Numbered from the stretch's first letter, positions 35,903 to 45,130 are shown. The stretch: 64,000 bases of DNA from Corynebacterium sp. p3-SID1145 (GCA_025144245.1 JALXXC010000007.1:62001-126000), one strand, 5' to 3'. The notes: a model not told the origin generated them from the sequence alone. Program-made: numbers and translations.

Positions 35903-36114
35903 GGAAATCTCCTATTGAATTGCCGCGCACGATGGCGCTCACCGGGCGCTGGTGGAACGTGGGTTCACCGCCGCCGCACAGTGGCGCGCCGCTTCGCAGA
36001 AAGCGCGGGAAATATGAAAGCTTCTAAGCCTCCGCACCCACCGTAGAGGGAGGGCCGAATGCTACGGCCCCATTGTTGCACAGCTCATGCCCGAGGTGGG
36101 CGCGGCCCGTGGGC

Positions 36115-36690
36115 TTAGTTGCCGCGGAGGATCTCTTCGGCGAGAGCCACGATGGACTGGGAGGTGTCCTCGTCGAGCATGGCGCACACGGTGACACCGA
36201 CGAGCGAACGCACCACCTGGCGGCCCGTCAAGGCGGTGTACTGGGCGGCATCGAGCACAGCCTGAACGGACGCGATCACGCCACGCCAGTGGGCGGTGAG
36301 CTCAGAGATGAGTTCGGGGCTCTCGTGCTGGACGTCGACGGTCGCAGTGACGAGGCCGGCAACATGCGGGATCTCGCCGCCCGCGACGACGCGGACAACG
36401 AGTTCCGCCAGCGCAGTCGGGTCCGCGGGCACGTCGCCGGCAGCGAGTTCGCGGTCCACCAGCTCACGGCGGGCCTGCGCGATACTGTCGAAGCACGTGG
36501 CCAGCAACCGCTCGCGGTTGGAGTAGTAGTACCCGATCGACCCAACGGGGACGCCCGCGTGCGCGGCGACGTTCCTGTGGGTCACCCCGCGCAGTCCCTC
36601 GCTGTAGAGCAGCTCCGTGGCGGCCTCCAAGATCGCACGGCGCTTCGCCACAGCACGGGACTGTTCAGCGCGTTGAGGCACCGGTGCCAC
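36115..36690 (-). CDS. TetR-family regulator
   Basis: This 191-residue protein has an N-terminal helix-turn-helix (ILEAATELLYSEGLRGVTHRNVAAHAGVPVGSIGYYYSNRERLL) and a divergent ligand domain. The target is unknown. It stands alone between rne and phoD; 212 bp on the rne side and 111 bp on the phoD side carry no other gene, and I see no clear operator. Confidence 0.85.
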   Translation of the reverse strand: MAPVPQRAEQSRAVAKRRAILEAATELLYSEGLRGVTHRNVAAHAGVPVGSIGYYYSNRERLLATCFDSIAQARRELVDRELAAGDVPADPTALAELVVRVVAGGEIPHVAGLVTATVDVQHESPELISELTAHWRGVIASVQAVLDAAQYTALTGRQVVRSLVGVTVCAMLDEDTSQSIVALAEEILRGN

Positions 36691-36801
36691 CCCTCTCGAC
36701 CGCTCTAATTCGCAGAAACTTATGTGTCGAGACAGAATGTATACGCAAGGCTAGGGAAACTCGAACTGGTACAGCTGCTCAAACCCGGAGCGGGGGTAGA
36801 C

Positions 36802-38499
36802 CTATTTCTGGAAACCCTTCCCAGCCACCCACGTGCGGGAAACCGCCAGACCCGCAGACGCGCCCGGATCCTCCACGTCAGAAACGCGGTAGAAGTCCAT
36901 GACCACCTTGTCCTTGGACACACGCGCGATGCCATAGCCGTGGGAATCGAAGTCCACGTGGTTCACCCACGGGTTCGCCGAGTACATCACCCCCTCGACG
37001 AGGTGGGTGATGCGGTTGTCCTCCGGGGCGTATGTCTTCGTGTATTTGGTGACGATCTCATCCACGTTCGGTGCCGTGATCGACGCGCAGACCATCTCGC
37101 AGCCGATCTCCTGGCCCTTGTGCTGCACCGAGTGGGCCCACTCCGAGTGGATATCGCCGGTGAGAAAGAGGGTGTGGGGTGCGGTGTTGGAGAGGACGTC
37201 GAAAAGCCGTGCCCGCTCGGCGCGATAACCGTCCCACTGGTCAGTGTTGACTGCAATGCCCGCGGACTTCGTGAACTCGTTCAGCACATCGTTAGCCGTG
37301 CGGTTATCGGAGCTCGTCGGCGGCAAGTGGCCGATCTCCATCGGCGAGACCATTACGGAATTGCCGAGCACGTTCCACGCCGTGGTGGCAGTTTCCACCT
37401 CGCCCTTGACCCAGTTGAACTGCTCGGAGCCGAGCATCGTGCGGTCCGTCGCATCCTTGTCGCGGCTAAGTGCCTTGACCTGCTTGTCACGGTAGGAACG
37501 CAGGTCCATCATCGTGAGCTTGATCAAGTCGCCGAACTGGTAGCTGCGGTAGATGTGCCCGCCTTCCGAAGGACGCACCGCGCGCACCGGCAACCACTCG
37601 AAATACGCCTGCTGCGCCCAGGACTCGCGCTGCTTCCACTCGCCTTCCGCCCCTTCGGTGTGGTTCTCGGCGCCGCCGGCCCACGAGTCGTTGGCGGTCT
37701 CGTGGTCGTCCCACACGACCACCCACGGCGCGGCCGCGTGCGCCGCCTGCAGGTGCTTATCCGTGCGGTAACGGCCGTAACGGATGCGGTAATCCTGCAG
37801 GGACACGATCTCGTGCGCCGGGTGGTGCGGGCGGGACACACCGCTCTTACCGGCGTACTCCCCGGTCGGGTACTCGTAGATGTAGTCGCCGAGAAAGACC
37901 ACGAGGTCGATCTCGCCGGCTGCGGCGCGCTCCGCCATGTCACGGTACGCGGTGAAATAGCCGCACTCGTAGTTGGCGCAGGAGGCGACGACGAGCTTGT
38001 ATTCATCCACCTTCGCCGTGTACGCCGGAGCCGTGTGGGTGGTGCCCACCGGGGAGACCTGGCCGTTCCAGCGGAAACGGTAGAAATAGTCCGTCGCCGG
38101 CTTCAGGCCGCGCGGGTCGACTTTCACCGTGTGGTCGCTCGCCGCGCTGGCGCGGTGGGTGCCCTTGCGCACCACAGACGCAAAGTCGCGGTCGGTGGCG
38201 ATCTCCCACTCGACAGTCGCGTCCGCACCGGCCCCGGAGCCGGGCATAGCTTCCGGGGACACCGTCACGCGGGTCCAGATAATCACGGAGTCCGGCGTCG
38301 GATCACCTGAGGCGACACCGTGCATGAAGGCTGCGTATTCAGGGGGCTTCGGAGCCTCCGGCAGGCGTGCCGACGACAACGCCCGCGACGAGGACAGCTG
38401 CGCATTCGCCTGGGCGTTACCGGCCACAGCGACACCAGCGGCGGCTGCGGCGGAGCCAGCGAGGAAGCGGCGACGGGGAAGGTTCTTATTTTCAGTCAT
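36802..38499 (-). CDS. phoD: PhoD-type alkaline phosphatase, Tat-exported
   Basis: From MTENKNLPRRRFLAGS it is 565 residues, with a twin-arginine signal (Arg9-Arg10, then hydrophobic AAAAAGVAVAG). The PhoD metal-binding motifs are VFLGDYIYEY, VVWDDHETANDSW and LTGDIHSEWAH. It is a secreted calcium/iron-dependent phosphodiesterase/phosphomonoesterase that releases phosphate under starvation. The in-frame ATG 69 bp upstream would hide the signal. Two TTCAC repeats 11 bp apart lie about 75 bp upstream, possibly a PhoR site. Confidence 0.93.
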   Translation of the reverse strand: MTENKNLPRRRFLAGSAAAAAGVAVAGNAQANAQLSSSRALSSARLPEAPKPPEYAAFMHGVASGDPTPDSVIIWTRVTVSPEAMPGSGAGADATVEWEIATDRDFASVVRKGTHRASAASDHTVKVDPRGLKPATDYFYRFRWNGQVSPVGTTHTAPAYTAKVDEYKLVVASCANYECGYFTAYRDMAERAAAGEIDLVVFLGDYIYEYPTGEYAGKSGVSRPHHPAHEIVSLQDYRIRYGRYRTDKHLQAAHAAAPWVVVWDDHETANDSWAGGAENHTEGAEGEWKQRESWAQQAYFEWLPVRAVRPSEGGHIYRSYQFGDLIKLTMMDLRSYRDKQVKALSRDKDATDRTMLGSEQFNWVKGEVETATTAWNVLGNSVMVSPMEIGHLPPTSSDNRTANDVLNEFTKSAGIAVNTDQWDGYRAERARLFDVLSNTAPHTLFLTGDIHSEWAHSVQHKGQEIGCEMVCASITAPNVDEIVTKYTKTYAPEDNRITHLVEGVMYSANPWVNHVDFDSHGYGIARVSKDKVVMDFYRVSDVEDPGASAGLAVSRTWVAGKGFQK

Positions 38500-38571
38500 G
38501 CGATAACTCTCGAATCCCCCACTGGGGTGCGCAACCGGAATGTCTCCCCGCCCACAAGTGTTCCGCACGAA

Positions 38572-38587
38572 TTCACGGTGGGTTCAC
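38572..38587 (-). promoter_or_regulatory. Candidate PhoR tandem repeat upstream of phoD
   Basis: TTCAC occurs at 38572-38576 and 38583-38587 (GTGAA on the coding strand), one helical turn apart. Corynebacterial PhoR binds loosely conserved tandem repeats before phosphate-starvation genes. The match is short. Confidence 0.35.
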
Positions 38588-38621
38588 TTTGATGGGGTGG
38601 GTGGAGGCGTCGGCAAGCATG

Positions 38622-38650
38622 CGAAAAGCCCGCGCAGGCGGCGCGGGCTT
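38622..38650 (-). terminator. ndk terminator
   Basis: A perfect 10-bp stem (AAGCCCGCGC with its complement, loop AGGCG) is followed on the minus strand by TTTTC, beginning 17 bp after the ndk stop. Confidence 0.8.
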
Positions 38651-38666
38651 AAAGCGGTGAAACGGC

Positions 38667-39077
38667 TTAGAGGTTCGGGAACCAGATAGCGATCTCGCGC
38701 TCAGCGGACTCCGGGGAATCGGAGCCGTGGACGACATTCTCGCCGACAGTCAGAGCGAAGTCGCCGCGGATCGTGCCCGGGGTAGCCTTCTCAACCGGAT
38801 GAGTGCCGCCGGCCAGCTGACGCCATGCGGCGATCGCGGACTCGCCCTCCACGATGCCCGCGACCAGCGGTGCAGAGGTGATGAAGTCGACCAGCTCACC
38901 GAAGAACGGCTTGTCCTTGTGCTCGGCGTAGTGCTTCTCGGCGGTCTCACGGTCTGCGGTGCGCAGATCCATCTCGACGAGCTTCAGGCCCTTGCGCTCG
39001 ATGCGGGAGATGATCTCTCCCACGTGGCCGTTTGCGACACCGTCAGGCTTAATCAGAATCAGAGTGCGTTCAGTCAT
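38667..39077 (-). CDS. ndk: Nucleoside diphosphate kinase
   Basis: This 136-residue protein has [11 protein letters not shown] at the N-terminus and the phospho-His117 in NVVHGSDS. It transfers the gamma phosphate between nucleoside triphosphates and diphosphates. It lies 20 bp after the small membrane protein gene, reads the same way, and has its own terminator. folC and valS, its neighbours in many actinobacteria, lie some 10 kb further on, beyond the fatty-acid cluster. Confidence 0.97.
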   Translation of the reverse strand: MTERTLILIKPDGVANGHVGEIISRIERKGLKLVEMDLRTADRETAEKHYAEHKDKPFFGELVDFITSAPLVAGIVEGESAIAAWRQLAGGTHPVEKATPGTIRGDFALTVGENVVHGSDSPESAEREIAIWFPNL

Positions 39078-39097
39078 GGCCCCAACACTACCGCCTG

Positions 39098-39415
39098 CTA
39101 AACGACGCCGCGCACAACAGCCGACGCAGCCTCGTAGTCCGTGTTACGGAACCACAACTGCACTTGGCGGATCGCCGAATCCTCGCGCCCCTCCCCCTTC
39201 AGGCGCCGCACCGTCTCCCGCTGCTCATCGTCGAGCTCAATCGGCGCATCCCCCGCCGCGCTGAGGGCGTTGTACTTCTCCCGCAGACCGAGAAAGAGGA
39301 ACACCGCGGCCGCCGCAAGCAATGCGATAGCCACCCACTTGGGCACGTTCATGAACGCGAGGACGATCGCGATCAGCGAGAACATGGCGGCGAGAGCGAG
39401 TGAGAAAGCTTGCAT
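39098..39415 (-). CDS. Small two-TM membrane protein
   Basis: This 105-residue protein starts [16 protein letters not shown]. Two membrane helices (about 3-21 and 24-43) precede a charged cytoplasmic tail ([25 protein letters not shown]). It probably shares a transcript with ndk, 20 bp downstream. The longer frame reaching 39634 would overlap the divergent CoA-ligase start and is rejected. Function unknown. Confidence 0.7.
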   Translation of the reverse strand: MQAFSLALAAMFSLIAIVLAFMNVPKWVAIALLAAAAVFLFLGLREKYNALSAAGDAPIELDDEQRETVRRLKGEGREDSAIRQVQLWFRNTDYEAASAVVRGVV

Positions 39416-39599
39416 GGCATTCAGCGTACCTGCAGCGTACATGAGGTGAATCTGCGGCGTACCTGGCTGCGCGCGTGAAAATTTATCTGCTTTTTCCGTG
39501 CAAAATGATGAGATCCGAGCCACAATAGCAGCATAGTTTTGCTCCGGTAACTTCCTGGGCGAAACGTGACAGCCTTCGATCCAGAAAGGACGGTGCAGC

Positions 39600-41141
39600 A
39601 TGACTGCGACCCTGACTTCGACGCCTTCCACCATTTACTCCAGCCCGTATCCGGACCTGGAGCTCTTCCCCGGGGCCGTCTACGAGCAGATCTTCGAGGG
39701 CCTCACCGCTGAGGAAGCCGGACTCACCGCAGTCACCGAACTGACCACGGGCGCGACCAGTACCTACGGCGAACTGCAGCGGCGCGCCGACGCGGTCGCC
39801 GGCTACCTGGCAGAGCGCGGGATCGGGCCCGGCAGCGTCGTCTCGCTGCAGATCCCCAACTCGATCAATTTCGCCGTCGCCCTGTTCGGCATTTTCCGCG
39901 CCGGCGCCACCGTCAACCCGATCGGTGTTCTCATGAACACCGACGACGTGGAGAAAATCTCCGGCATGGCCGGGGCGGACCTCTTCATCGGTCTCACGGA
40001 CACCGGGAATGTGGACCATGTGGGGGAAAGTGAGCTGGAAGGGATCGTCGATAAGCGGTTGCCCGCTCCCGACGTCGATGTCGACGGAACCACGCTCGCC
40101 TCGGTCCCCTTTTCCTCGGGCACGACCGGCATGCCGAAAGGCGTGATGCTCACGCACAGCAACCTCACCTCGAACGTGCTGCAGGCGCGGTACATGCTTG
40201 AAAGGAACGGAATGGCGCAGAACTCCGCGACGCTGTCTCCCCTGCCGTTTTCCCACATCTACGGCATGACGGCACTGCTGCTCACCCCGCTGCTGCTCCG
40301 CTCCAACGTGCACACCATGCCGAAATTCGACCTCGAGACCTTCCTGCGGGCGCACGGCGAGCACCGCATCGAACTGACATTCATCGCCCCGCCCATGGCC
40401 GTCGCGCTGGCAAAGCACCCGGCCGTCGACCCCGCCGCCTTCGCAGCGAACAAACTCATGTTCTCCGGTGCCGCGCCGCTCGACGAGGAGATCGCGCGTG
40501 CCGTCGAGCGGCGTCTCGGCACCGACTGCATCCAGGGCTACGGCATGACGGAAACATCCCCGGCGGTCAACATCGGAATCAAGGGCGACACCAACCCGGG
40601 CTCCATCGGTTTCCCCGTCCCCAACACGGAATGCCGCGTGGTGGATATCGAGACGCTCCAGGACGTCCCGCAAGGCGAGACCGGCGAACTCCTCGTCCGC
40701 GGACCGCAAGTCATGCAGGGCTACCTCAACAACCAGGAGGCCACCGACGAGACCTTCGTCGACGGCTGGCTGCGCACCGGCGACGTCGCGCGTGTCGACG
40801 AAGGCGGCCACTTCTACATCGTCGACCGCGCCAAAGAGGTGATCAAATACAAGGGCTACCAGGTCGCGCCCGCCGAACTCGAGGCCCTGCTGCTCACTCA
40901 CGACGCAATTGCCGACGCCGGCGTGGTCGGCGTCGAACGCGACGGCCTCGAGATTCCGCGCGCTTTCGTCGTGCTCCAGCAAGGGGCGGAGCTCACCGCC
41001 GACGAGCTCATGGCCTGGGTCGCCGAACGCGTCACCCCCTATAAGAAGGTGCGCGCGGTGACATTCCTCAACGAGATCCCGAAGAACCCCACCGGCAAGA
41101 TTCTGCGCAAGGACCTGCGCCTCATTCCGCTGGAGGCGTAG
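39600..41141 (+). CDS. Fatty-acid/aryl CoA ligase (AMP-binding family)
   Basis: This 513-residue adenylate-forming enzyme has P-loop FSSGTTGMPKGV (171-182), YGMTETSP, the hinge region GWLRTGDVARVDEGG and the C-terminal lysine motif PTGKILRKDLR. It activates a carboxylic acid to its acyl-CoA through an acyl-AMP. Length and motifs lie between 4-coumarate-CoA ligases and medium-chain FadD enzymes. AGAAAGGA at 39583-39590 marks the start. It is the first enzyme of the fatty-acid cluster and contains one overrepresented 11-mer (40046-40056). Confidence 0.87.
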   Translation: MTATLTSTPSTIYSSPYPDLELFPGAVYEQIFEGLTAEEAGLTAVTELTTGATSTYGELQRRADAVAGYLAERGIGPGSVVSLQIPNSINFAVALFGIFRAGATVNPIGVLMNTDDVEKISGMAGADLFIGLTDTGNVDHVGESELEGIVDKRLPAPDVDVDGTTLASVPFSSGTTGMPKGVMLTHSNLTSNVLQARYMLERNGMAQNSATLSPLPFSHIYGMTALLLTPLLLRSNVHTMPKFDLETFLRAHGEHRIELTFIAPPMAVALAKHPAVDPAAFAANKLMFSGAAPLDEEIARAVERRLGTDCIQGYGMTETSPAVNIGIKGDTNPGSIGFPVPNTECRVVDIETLQDVPQGETGELLVRGPQVMQGYLNNQEATDETFVDGWLRTGDVARVDEGGHFYIVDRAKEVIKYKGYQVAPAELEALLLTHDAIADAGVVGVERDGLEIPRAFVVLQQGAELTADELMAWVAERVTPYKKVRAVTFLNEIPKNPTGKILRKDLRLIPLEA

Positions 41142-41231
41142 CCGGACTCCTCTTTTCCGCCGAGCACCCCATCCGTCGCGGGGCGTGCGACGAACGCCGC
41201 AAAAATCTGCGCGAATTCGTTTGTAAAGCAC

Positions 41232-41247
41232 TGCGACATAAGTCACA
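41232..41247. promoter_or_regulatory. Candidate GlxR (CRP-type) site
   Basis: TGCGACATAAGTCACA differs from the corynebacterial GlxR consensus TGTGANNTANNTCACA at one defined position. It lies about 70 bp before the first acyl-CoA dehydrogenase, consistent with carbon-source control. Confidence 0.55.
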
Positions 41248-41316
41248 ATTAAGGGTGTTATGGTTTTGCTCCACATTTCCAAGGGGCGGACCCCGGACCC
41301 AAGAAAAGAGGGAATC

Positions 41317-42510
41317 ATGGCTGACAACCCAGTCCACGAGCTGCTGGACCCGAAGACCGACTACTACCAGGTATTCGCCGACATCGAAGGCGAGGACCTG
41401 GAGTGGTGGAAGAAGGCCCGCGACTTCGGTGAATTCGCCCGCCCCCACATCAACGAGGGTTGGGAGAAGGCCGAGTACCAAATCCCCGTCGTCGCCGAGG
41501 CCGGCAAGCGCGGCCTGTTCCGCGACGCCATCGAAATCGAGGGCGAGCCGCACATGTCCGTGCGCGCTTCCCGCCTGATGGCATTCGAGTTCGCACGCAC
41601 CGATGCCTCCCTGGGCACCGCGTTCGGCGTGCAGGCCGGCCTGGCGATGCAGTCCATCGCGATGTGCGGCTCCGAAGAGCAGAAGGCCAAGTACCTGAGG
41701 CCGATGTGCCACCTGGAGATCCGCGGCGCCTTCGCGCTGACCGAGCCGGACCACGGCTCCGACTCCATCGCCCTGGAGACCACCGCCGAGAAGGACGGCG
41801 ACGAGTGGGTCATCAACGGCGAGAAGAAGTGGATCGGCCACGGCTCGGTCGGCCACATCACCATCGTGTGGGCGCGCGACACCGCAGACGGCCAGGTCAA
41901 GGGCTTCATCGTCGACCAGGACCAGGAGGGCTACGAGGCGGAGACGATCGTCGGCAAGGCATCACTGCGCGGCATCCCGCAGGCGCACATCAAGCTGAAC
42001 AACGTCCGCGTCTCCGACGACCGCCGACTGCCCGGCGCGAATTCCTTCCGCGACTGCGCGAAGGTGCTTGCCGGCACCCGCGTCTCCGTCGCATGGGCTT
42101 CGCTGGGCCTTGCCACCGACTGCTATGAGAAGGCGCTCGACTACGCGCAGCGCCGCATCCAGTTCGGCCGCCCGCTGGTCAAGAATCAGATCATCCAGCT
42201 GCGCCTCGCCGACATGCTGCAGGACCTCACCTCGATGTTCCTGTACTGCCGCCGCCTGCTGGAGCTCGAGGAGTCAGGCACGCTGACCGAGCAGCAGGCC
42301 GCGCTGGCAAAGGTCCACTGCACCCGCGCCGCACGCAAGATCTCCGCTGACGCCCGCGACATGTTCGGCGGCGTGGGCATCCTGCTCGAGAACGATGTCG
42401 CGCGCCACCACGCCGACATCGAGGCGCTGCACACCTACGAGGGCACCGACACCATGCAGTCCCTCATCGTGGGCAAGTCCATCACCGGCGTCGGCGCATT
42501 CGCCGGCTAG
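41317..42510 (+). CDS. Acyl-CoA dehydrogenase (first of a tandem pair)
   Basis: This 397-residue flavoenzyme has GAFALTEPDHGSDS (FAD/substrate signature), GEKKWIGHGSVGHI, an Arg/Gln-rich dimer region (YAQRRIQFGRPLVKNQIIQLR) and a catalytic Glu375 in YEGTDTMQSL, the glutaryl-CoA-dehydrogenase-like position. It forms the alpha,beta double bond of an acyl-CoA and passes electrons to ETF. The start (MADNPVHELL) follows AGAGGGA. It is about 75% identical by eye to the next gene, a recent duplication, but each has its own terminator. Confidence 0.9.
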   Translation: MADNPVHELLDPKTDYYQVFADIEGEDLEWWKKARDFGEFARPHINEGWEKAEYQIPVVAEAGKRGLFRDAIEIEGEPHMSVRASRLMAFEFARTDASLGTAFGVQAGLAMQSIAMCGSEEQKAKYLRPMCHLEIRGAFALTEPDHGSDSIALETTAEKDGDEWVINGEKKWIGHGSVGHITIVWARDTADGQVKGFIVDQDQEGYEAETIVGKASLRGIPQAHIKLNNVRVSDDRRLPGANSFRDCAKVLAGTRVSVAWASLGLATDCYEKALDYAQRRIQFGRPLVKNQIIQLRLADMLQDLTSMFLYCRRLLELEESGTLTEQQAALAKVHCTRAARKISADARDMFGGVGILLENDVARHHADIEALHTYEGTDTMQSLIVGKSITGVGAFAG

Positions 42511-42530
42511 TCCCCTCCCCTCTGGCTATG

Positions 42531-42571
42531 AGCTGCACCGTTAGTGGGCCCGAGCCCGCGGTGCAGCTTTT
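42531..42571 (+). terminator. Terminator after the first acyl-CoA dehydrogenase
   Basis: Stem AGCTGCACCG/CGGTGCAGCT encloses a second GGGC/GCCC stem and is followed by TTTT. It separates transcription of the two duplicated genes. Confidence 0.85.
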
Positions 42572-42593
42572 GCCGACTTCACAACTGACGGTT

Positions 42594-42613
42594 TTCAAGG
42601 ACGTTCAAGGACG
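42594..42613 (+). repeat. 10-bp tandem repeat carrying ribosome-binding-site cores
   Basis: TTCAAGGACG occurs twice in tandem and is followed by CTTAAGGA, so three AAGGA cores precede the ATG at 42628. Only the last is correctly spaced. Confidence 0.75.
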
Positions 42614-42627
42614 CTTAAGGAAAAGAC

Positions 42628-43836
42628 ATGACTCAGACTGACGAGAACCTGACCGGGGTCGCCTCCCTCCTCGACCCGAAGACGGACTACTACCAGGTCT
42701 TCGCCGACGTGGACGGCGAAGATTTGGAATGGTGGAAGAAAGCCCGCGAGTTCATGGAATTCGCCCGCCCGTCGATCAACGAGGCGTGGGAAAAAGCCGA
42801 GTACAACATCCCGGGTGTCGAGGAAGCAGCGCGCCGCGGCCTGGTCACCGACGGCATCTCCATCGACGGTAAGCCCGGAATCTCGATCCGCGCCAACCGT
42901 CTGATCCAGATGGAACTCGCCCGCACGGACGCCTCCACCGCGACCGCGCACATCGTGCAGTCCGGCCTGGCCATGCGCTCGATTTCTGAGTGCGGCTCCG
43001 AGGAGCAGAAGGCGAAGTACTTGGGCCCGATGTCGCGGATGGAGATTCGCGGTGCGTTCGCCCTGACCGAACCGGACCACGGTTCGGACTCGATCGGCCT
43101 GGAGACCTCCGCGCGCCGCGAAGGTGACGAGTGGGTCATCAACGGCGAGAAGAAGTGGATCGGCCACGGCTCGGTCGGCCACATCTCGATCATCTGGGCC
43201 CGCGACGAGGAAGACGGCGAGGTCAAGGGCTTCATCGTCGACCAGGACCAAGAGGGCTACGAGGCAGAGACGATCGTCGGCAAGGCGTCGCTGCGCGGCA
43301 TTCCGCAGGCGCACATCAAGCTTAACGACGTCCGCGTCTCCGACGACCGCCGCCTGCCCAACTCCCACACGTTCCGCGACACCGCGAAGGTGCTCACCGG
43401 CACCCGCATCGCTGTTGCCTGGGTCGCGCTCGGCATGGCGATCGACTGCTACGAGAAGGCCCTCGACTACGCGCAGCGCCGCGTCCAGTTCGGCCGCCCG
43501 CTGGTGAAAAACCAGATCATCCAGCTGCGTCTCGCCGACATGCTGCAGGAAGTGACTTCCATGGCGCTGTATTGCCGCCGACTGCTGGAGCTCGAGGAGT
43601 CCGGCACGCTGACGGAGAAGCAGGCAGCGCTGGCCAAGGTCCACAACACCCGCGGCGCCCGCAAGATCGCTGCCGACGCGCGCGACATGTTCGGCGGCGT
43701 CGGGATCCTCCTCGAAAACGACGTGGCACGCCACCACGCCGACATCGAATCCCTGCACACATACGAGGGCACCGACACCATCCAGTCCCTCATCGTGGGC
43801 AAGTCCATCACCGGTGTTTCCGCCTACCGCTCCTAA
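42628..43836 (+). CDS. Acyl-CoA dehydrogenase (second of a tandem pair)
   Basis: This 402-residue paralogue of the preceding enzyme keeps the same signatures (GAFALTEPDHGSDS, GEKKWIGHGSVGHI) and catalytic Glu380 in YEGTDTIQSL. It differs mainly in the N-terminal substrate side (EFMEFARPSINEAWEKAEYNIPGVEE). The duplication probably widens chain-length or branch specificity. The distance to the first copy, with a terminator between, suggests separate regulation. Confidence 0.9.
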   Translation: MTQTDENLTGVASLLDPKTDYYQVFADVDGEDLEWWKKAREFMEFARPSINEAWEKAEYNIPGVEEAARRGLVTDGISIDGKPGISIRANRLIQMELARTDASTATAHIVQSGLAMRSISECGSEEQKAKYLGPMSRMEIRGAFALTEPDHGSDSIGLETSARREGDEWVINGEKKWIGHGSVGHISIIWARDEEDGEVKGFIVDQDQEGYEAETIVGKASLRGIPQAHIKLNDVRVSDDRRLPNSHTFRDTAKVLTGTRIAVAWVALGMAIDCYEKALDYAQRRVQFGRPLVKNQIIQLRLADMLQEVTSMALYCRRLLELEESGTLTEKQAALAKVHNTRGARKIAADARDMFGGVGILLENDVARHHADIESLHTYEGTDTIQSLIVGKSITGVSAYRS

Positions 43837-43853
43837 AAGCGCTCCGGGCACGC

Positions 43854-43905
43854 CGGAAGGCCGCTTTAGCTCCGCTTTGCTGGGCTAAGGCGGCTTCCGC
43901 TTTTC
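43854..43905. terminator. Terminator after the second acyl-CoA dehydrogenase
   Basis: An imperfect stem of about 16 bp (GGAAGGCCGCTTTAGC against GCTAAGGCGGCTTCC) ends in CTTTT on the plus strand and lies between convergent genes. Confidence 0.7.
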
Positions 43906-43911
43906 CAGGGG

Positions 43912-45066
43912 CTATCTCGTTGGCGGGTCGGGGCCGAACAGCGTCCTCATCGCGCCGAACGGATGCCAGGTCTGCGGGACAGGGGTGCCGCGAGGCGAGA
44001 TCCAGACGGGCGTCCCGCCGCGGAGCTCAATGCGCCCACGCTTCTGCCGCGACGGATCATCGTCGTTGATGCGGTTGTGGTAGCGACACAGGGGCGCGAG
44101 ATTCTCCACATTGGTCTCACCTCCCCGCGACCAAGGGGTGACGTGGTGGATTTCGCAGGCATCCGCACCGTGCCGGCAGAACGGCTGCGAGCACGTCGGC
44201 ATCGCCGCCCGCGCCAGATCGCGCTGCTTCTGGTTGGCAAAGCGGCTCAGGCGGTACAGATTCACCGCGCCCTCCGCCGGGTGGAACACCGCCGCTTCCA
44301 GCTCATTGCTAGCAGTAGCGATGAACCGGTTCAGGAACTCGGCGCCGGTCATGGTCGTGCCGTCGGTGAGTCCAAGGACGACCTCGTCGCCGTCGCCGCG
44401 GACAATGCTCACAAAGTCCGGCAGACCAACAAGAACGAGTGGCCGCGGTTGCGAGTGTGGGACGCCCGCGGCGGAGGCACGGGCAGATGCGGGCTCGTCG
44501 TCGGTTTTGCCGTCGGGGGTGCCGTCGAGATTGCCGCGCAACAGGTCCTCGAATCTGGACACCATCTGGGGCATGGCGGGCTTTGAGGAATCGATGCCGT
44601 CGCGGAGGAAATGCTCGGTATCTGCGAGCAGGCGCTCGTTGGCGGTCACCGTCATGGACCGCTTCCCCATCCGCGAGCGGCCGAATTTCACGGCGTTTTT
44701 GGGCGGAGCCGGTTCAGGATCCGGCACCAGCTTCTTCGCGCGGCGTTTCAAAGCGTCGAAACTGCCGCGGAAATTCAGGAGGGAAAGGCGGGTGTGCCAG
44801 GAGGTGGAGGGGTCGCTGATAAGCAAAAGGCGTGATTCAATGAATGCGAGCTGGTCGATAGAAAGCTCACTGGTCCGTGCTTTATCGAGGGCCTTTCGCT
44901 GCCATTTCGTCCACTTCGTGCGGCCGAAATACGTGCGGTGCACTGCTTCCCACTCGCGGACGCGCCGCGGATCGAGCCCGGCGGCGAGCGCGGCCTCCCG
45001 ATCGAAGTCGGCGAGCGAATCCACGACACTGTCGGCCAGTGCCTGGAGCAGTCCGGAGAAGTTCAT
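43912..45066 (-). CDS. DUF222/HNH endonuclease (13E12-like)
   Basis: This 384-residue protein from MNFSGLLQALADS has an N-terminal DUF222 domain and a C-terminal HNH nuclease (CSQPFCRHGADACEIHHVTPWSRGG, then NLAPLCRYHNRI). In mycobacteria and corynebacteria such genes occur as scattered repeats (13E12 family) and may be mobile passengers; their role is unknown. It interrupts the fatty-acid cluster between divergently arranged halves. Its promoter -10 box sits in a 22-bp inverted repeat. Confidence 0.85.
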   Translation of the reverse strand: MNFSGLLQALADSVVDSLADFDREAALAAGLDPRRVREWEAVHRTYFGRTKWTKWQRKALDKARTSELSIDQLAFIESRLLLISDPSTSWHTRLSLLNFRGSFDALKRRAKKLVPDPEPAPPKNAVKFGRSRMGKRSMTVTANERLLADTEHFLRDGIDSSKPAMPQMVSRFEDLLRGNLDGTPDGKTDDEPASARASAAGVPHSQPRPLVLVGLPDFVSIVRGDGDEVVLGLTDGTTMTGAEFLNRFIATASNELEAAVFHPAEGAVNLYRLSRFANQKQRDLARAAMPTCSQPFCRHGADACEIHHVTPWSRGGETNVENLAPLCRYHNRINDDDPSRQKRGRIELRGGTPVWISPRGTPVPQTWHPFGAMRTLFGPDPPTR

Positions 45067-45108
45067 GGTTCGCACGCTACTGCCCCGCAGCCCGAACCGA
45101 AAGCGTTG

Positions 45109-45130
45109 TTTGCGCACTATAATGCGCAAA
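45109..45130. promoter_or_regulatory. 22-bp inverted repeat over the HNH gene -10 box
   Basis: TTTGCGCA and TGCGCAAA flank CTATAA; on the minus strand this gives the -10 hexamer TATAGT inside the repeat, about 45 bp before the HNH ATG. A protein bound here would block transcription. Confidence 0.6.
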
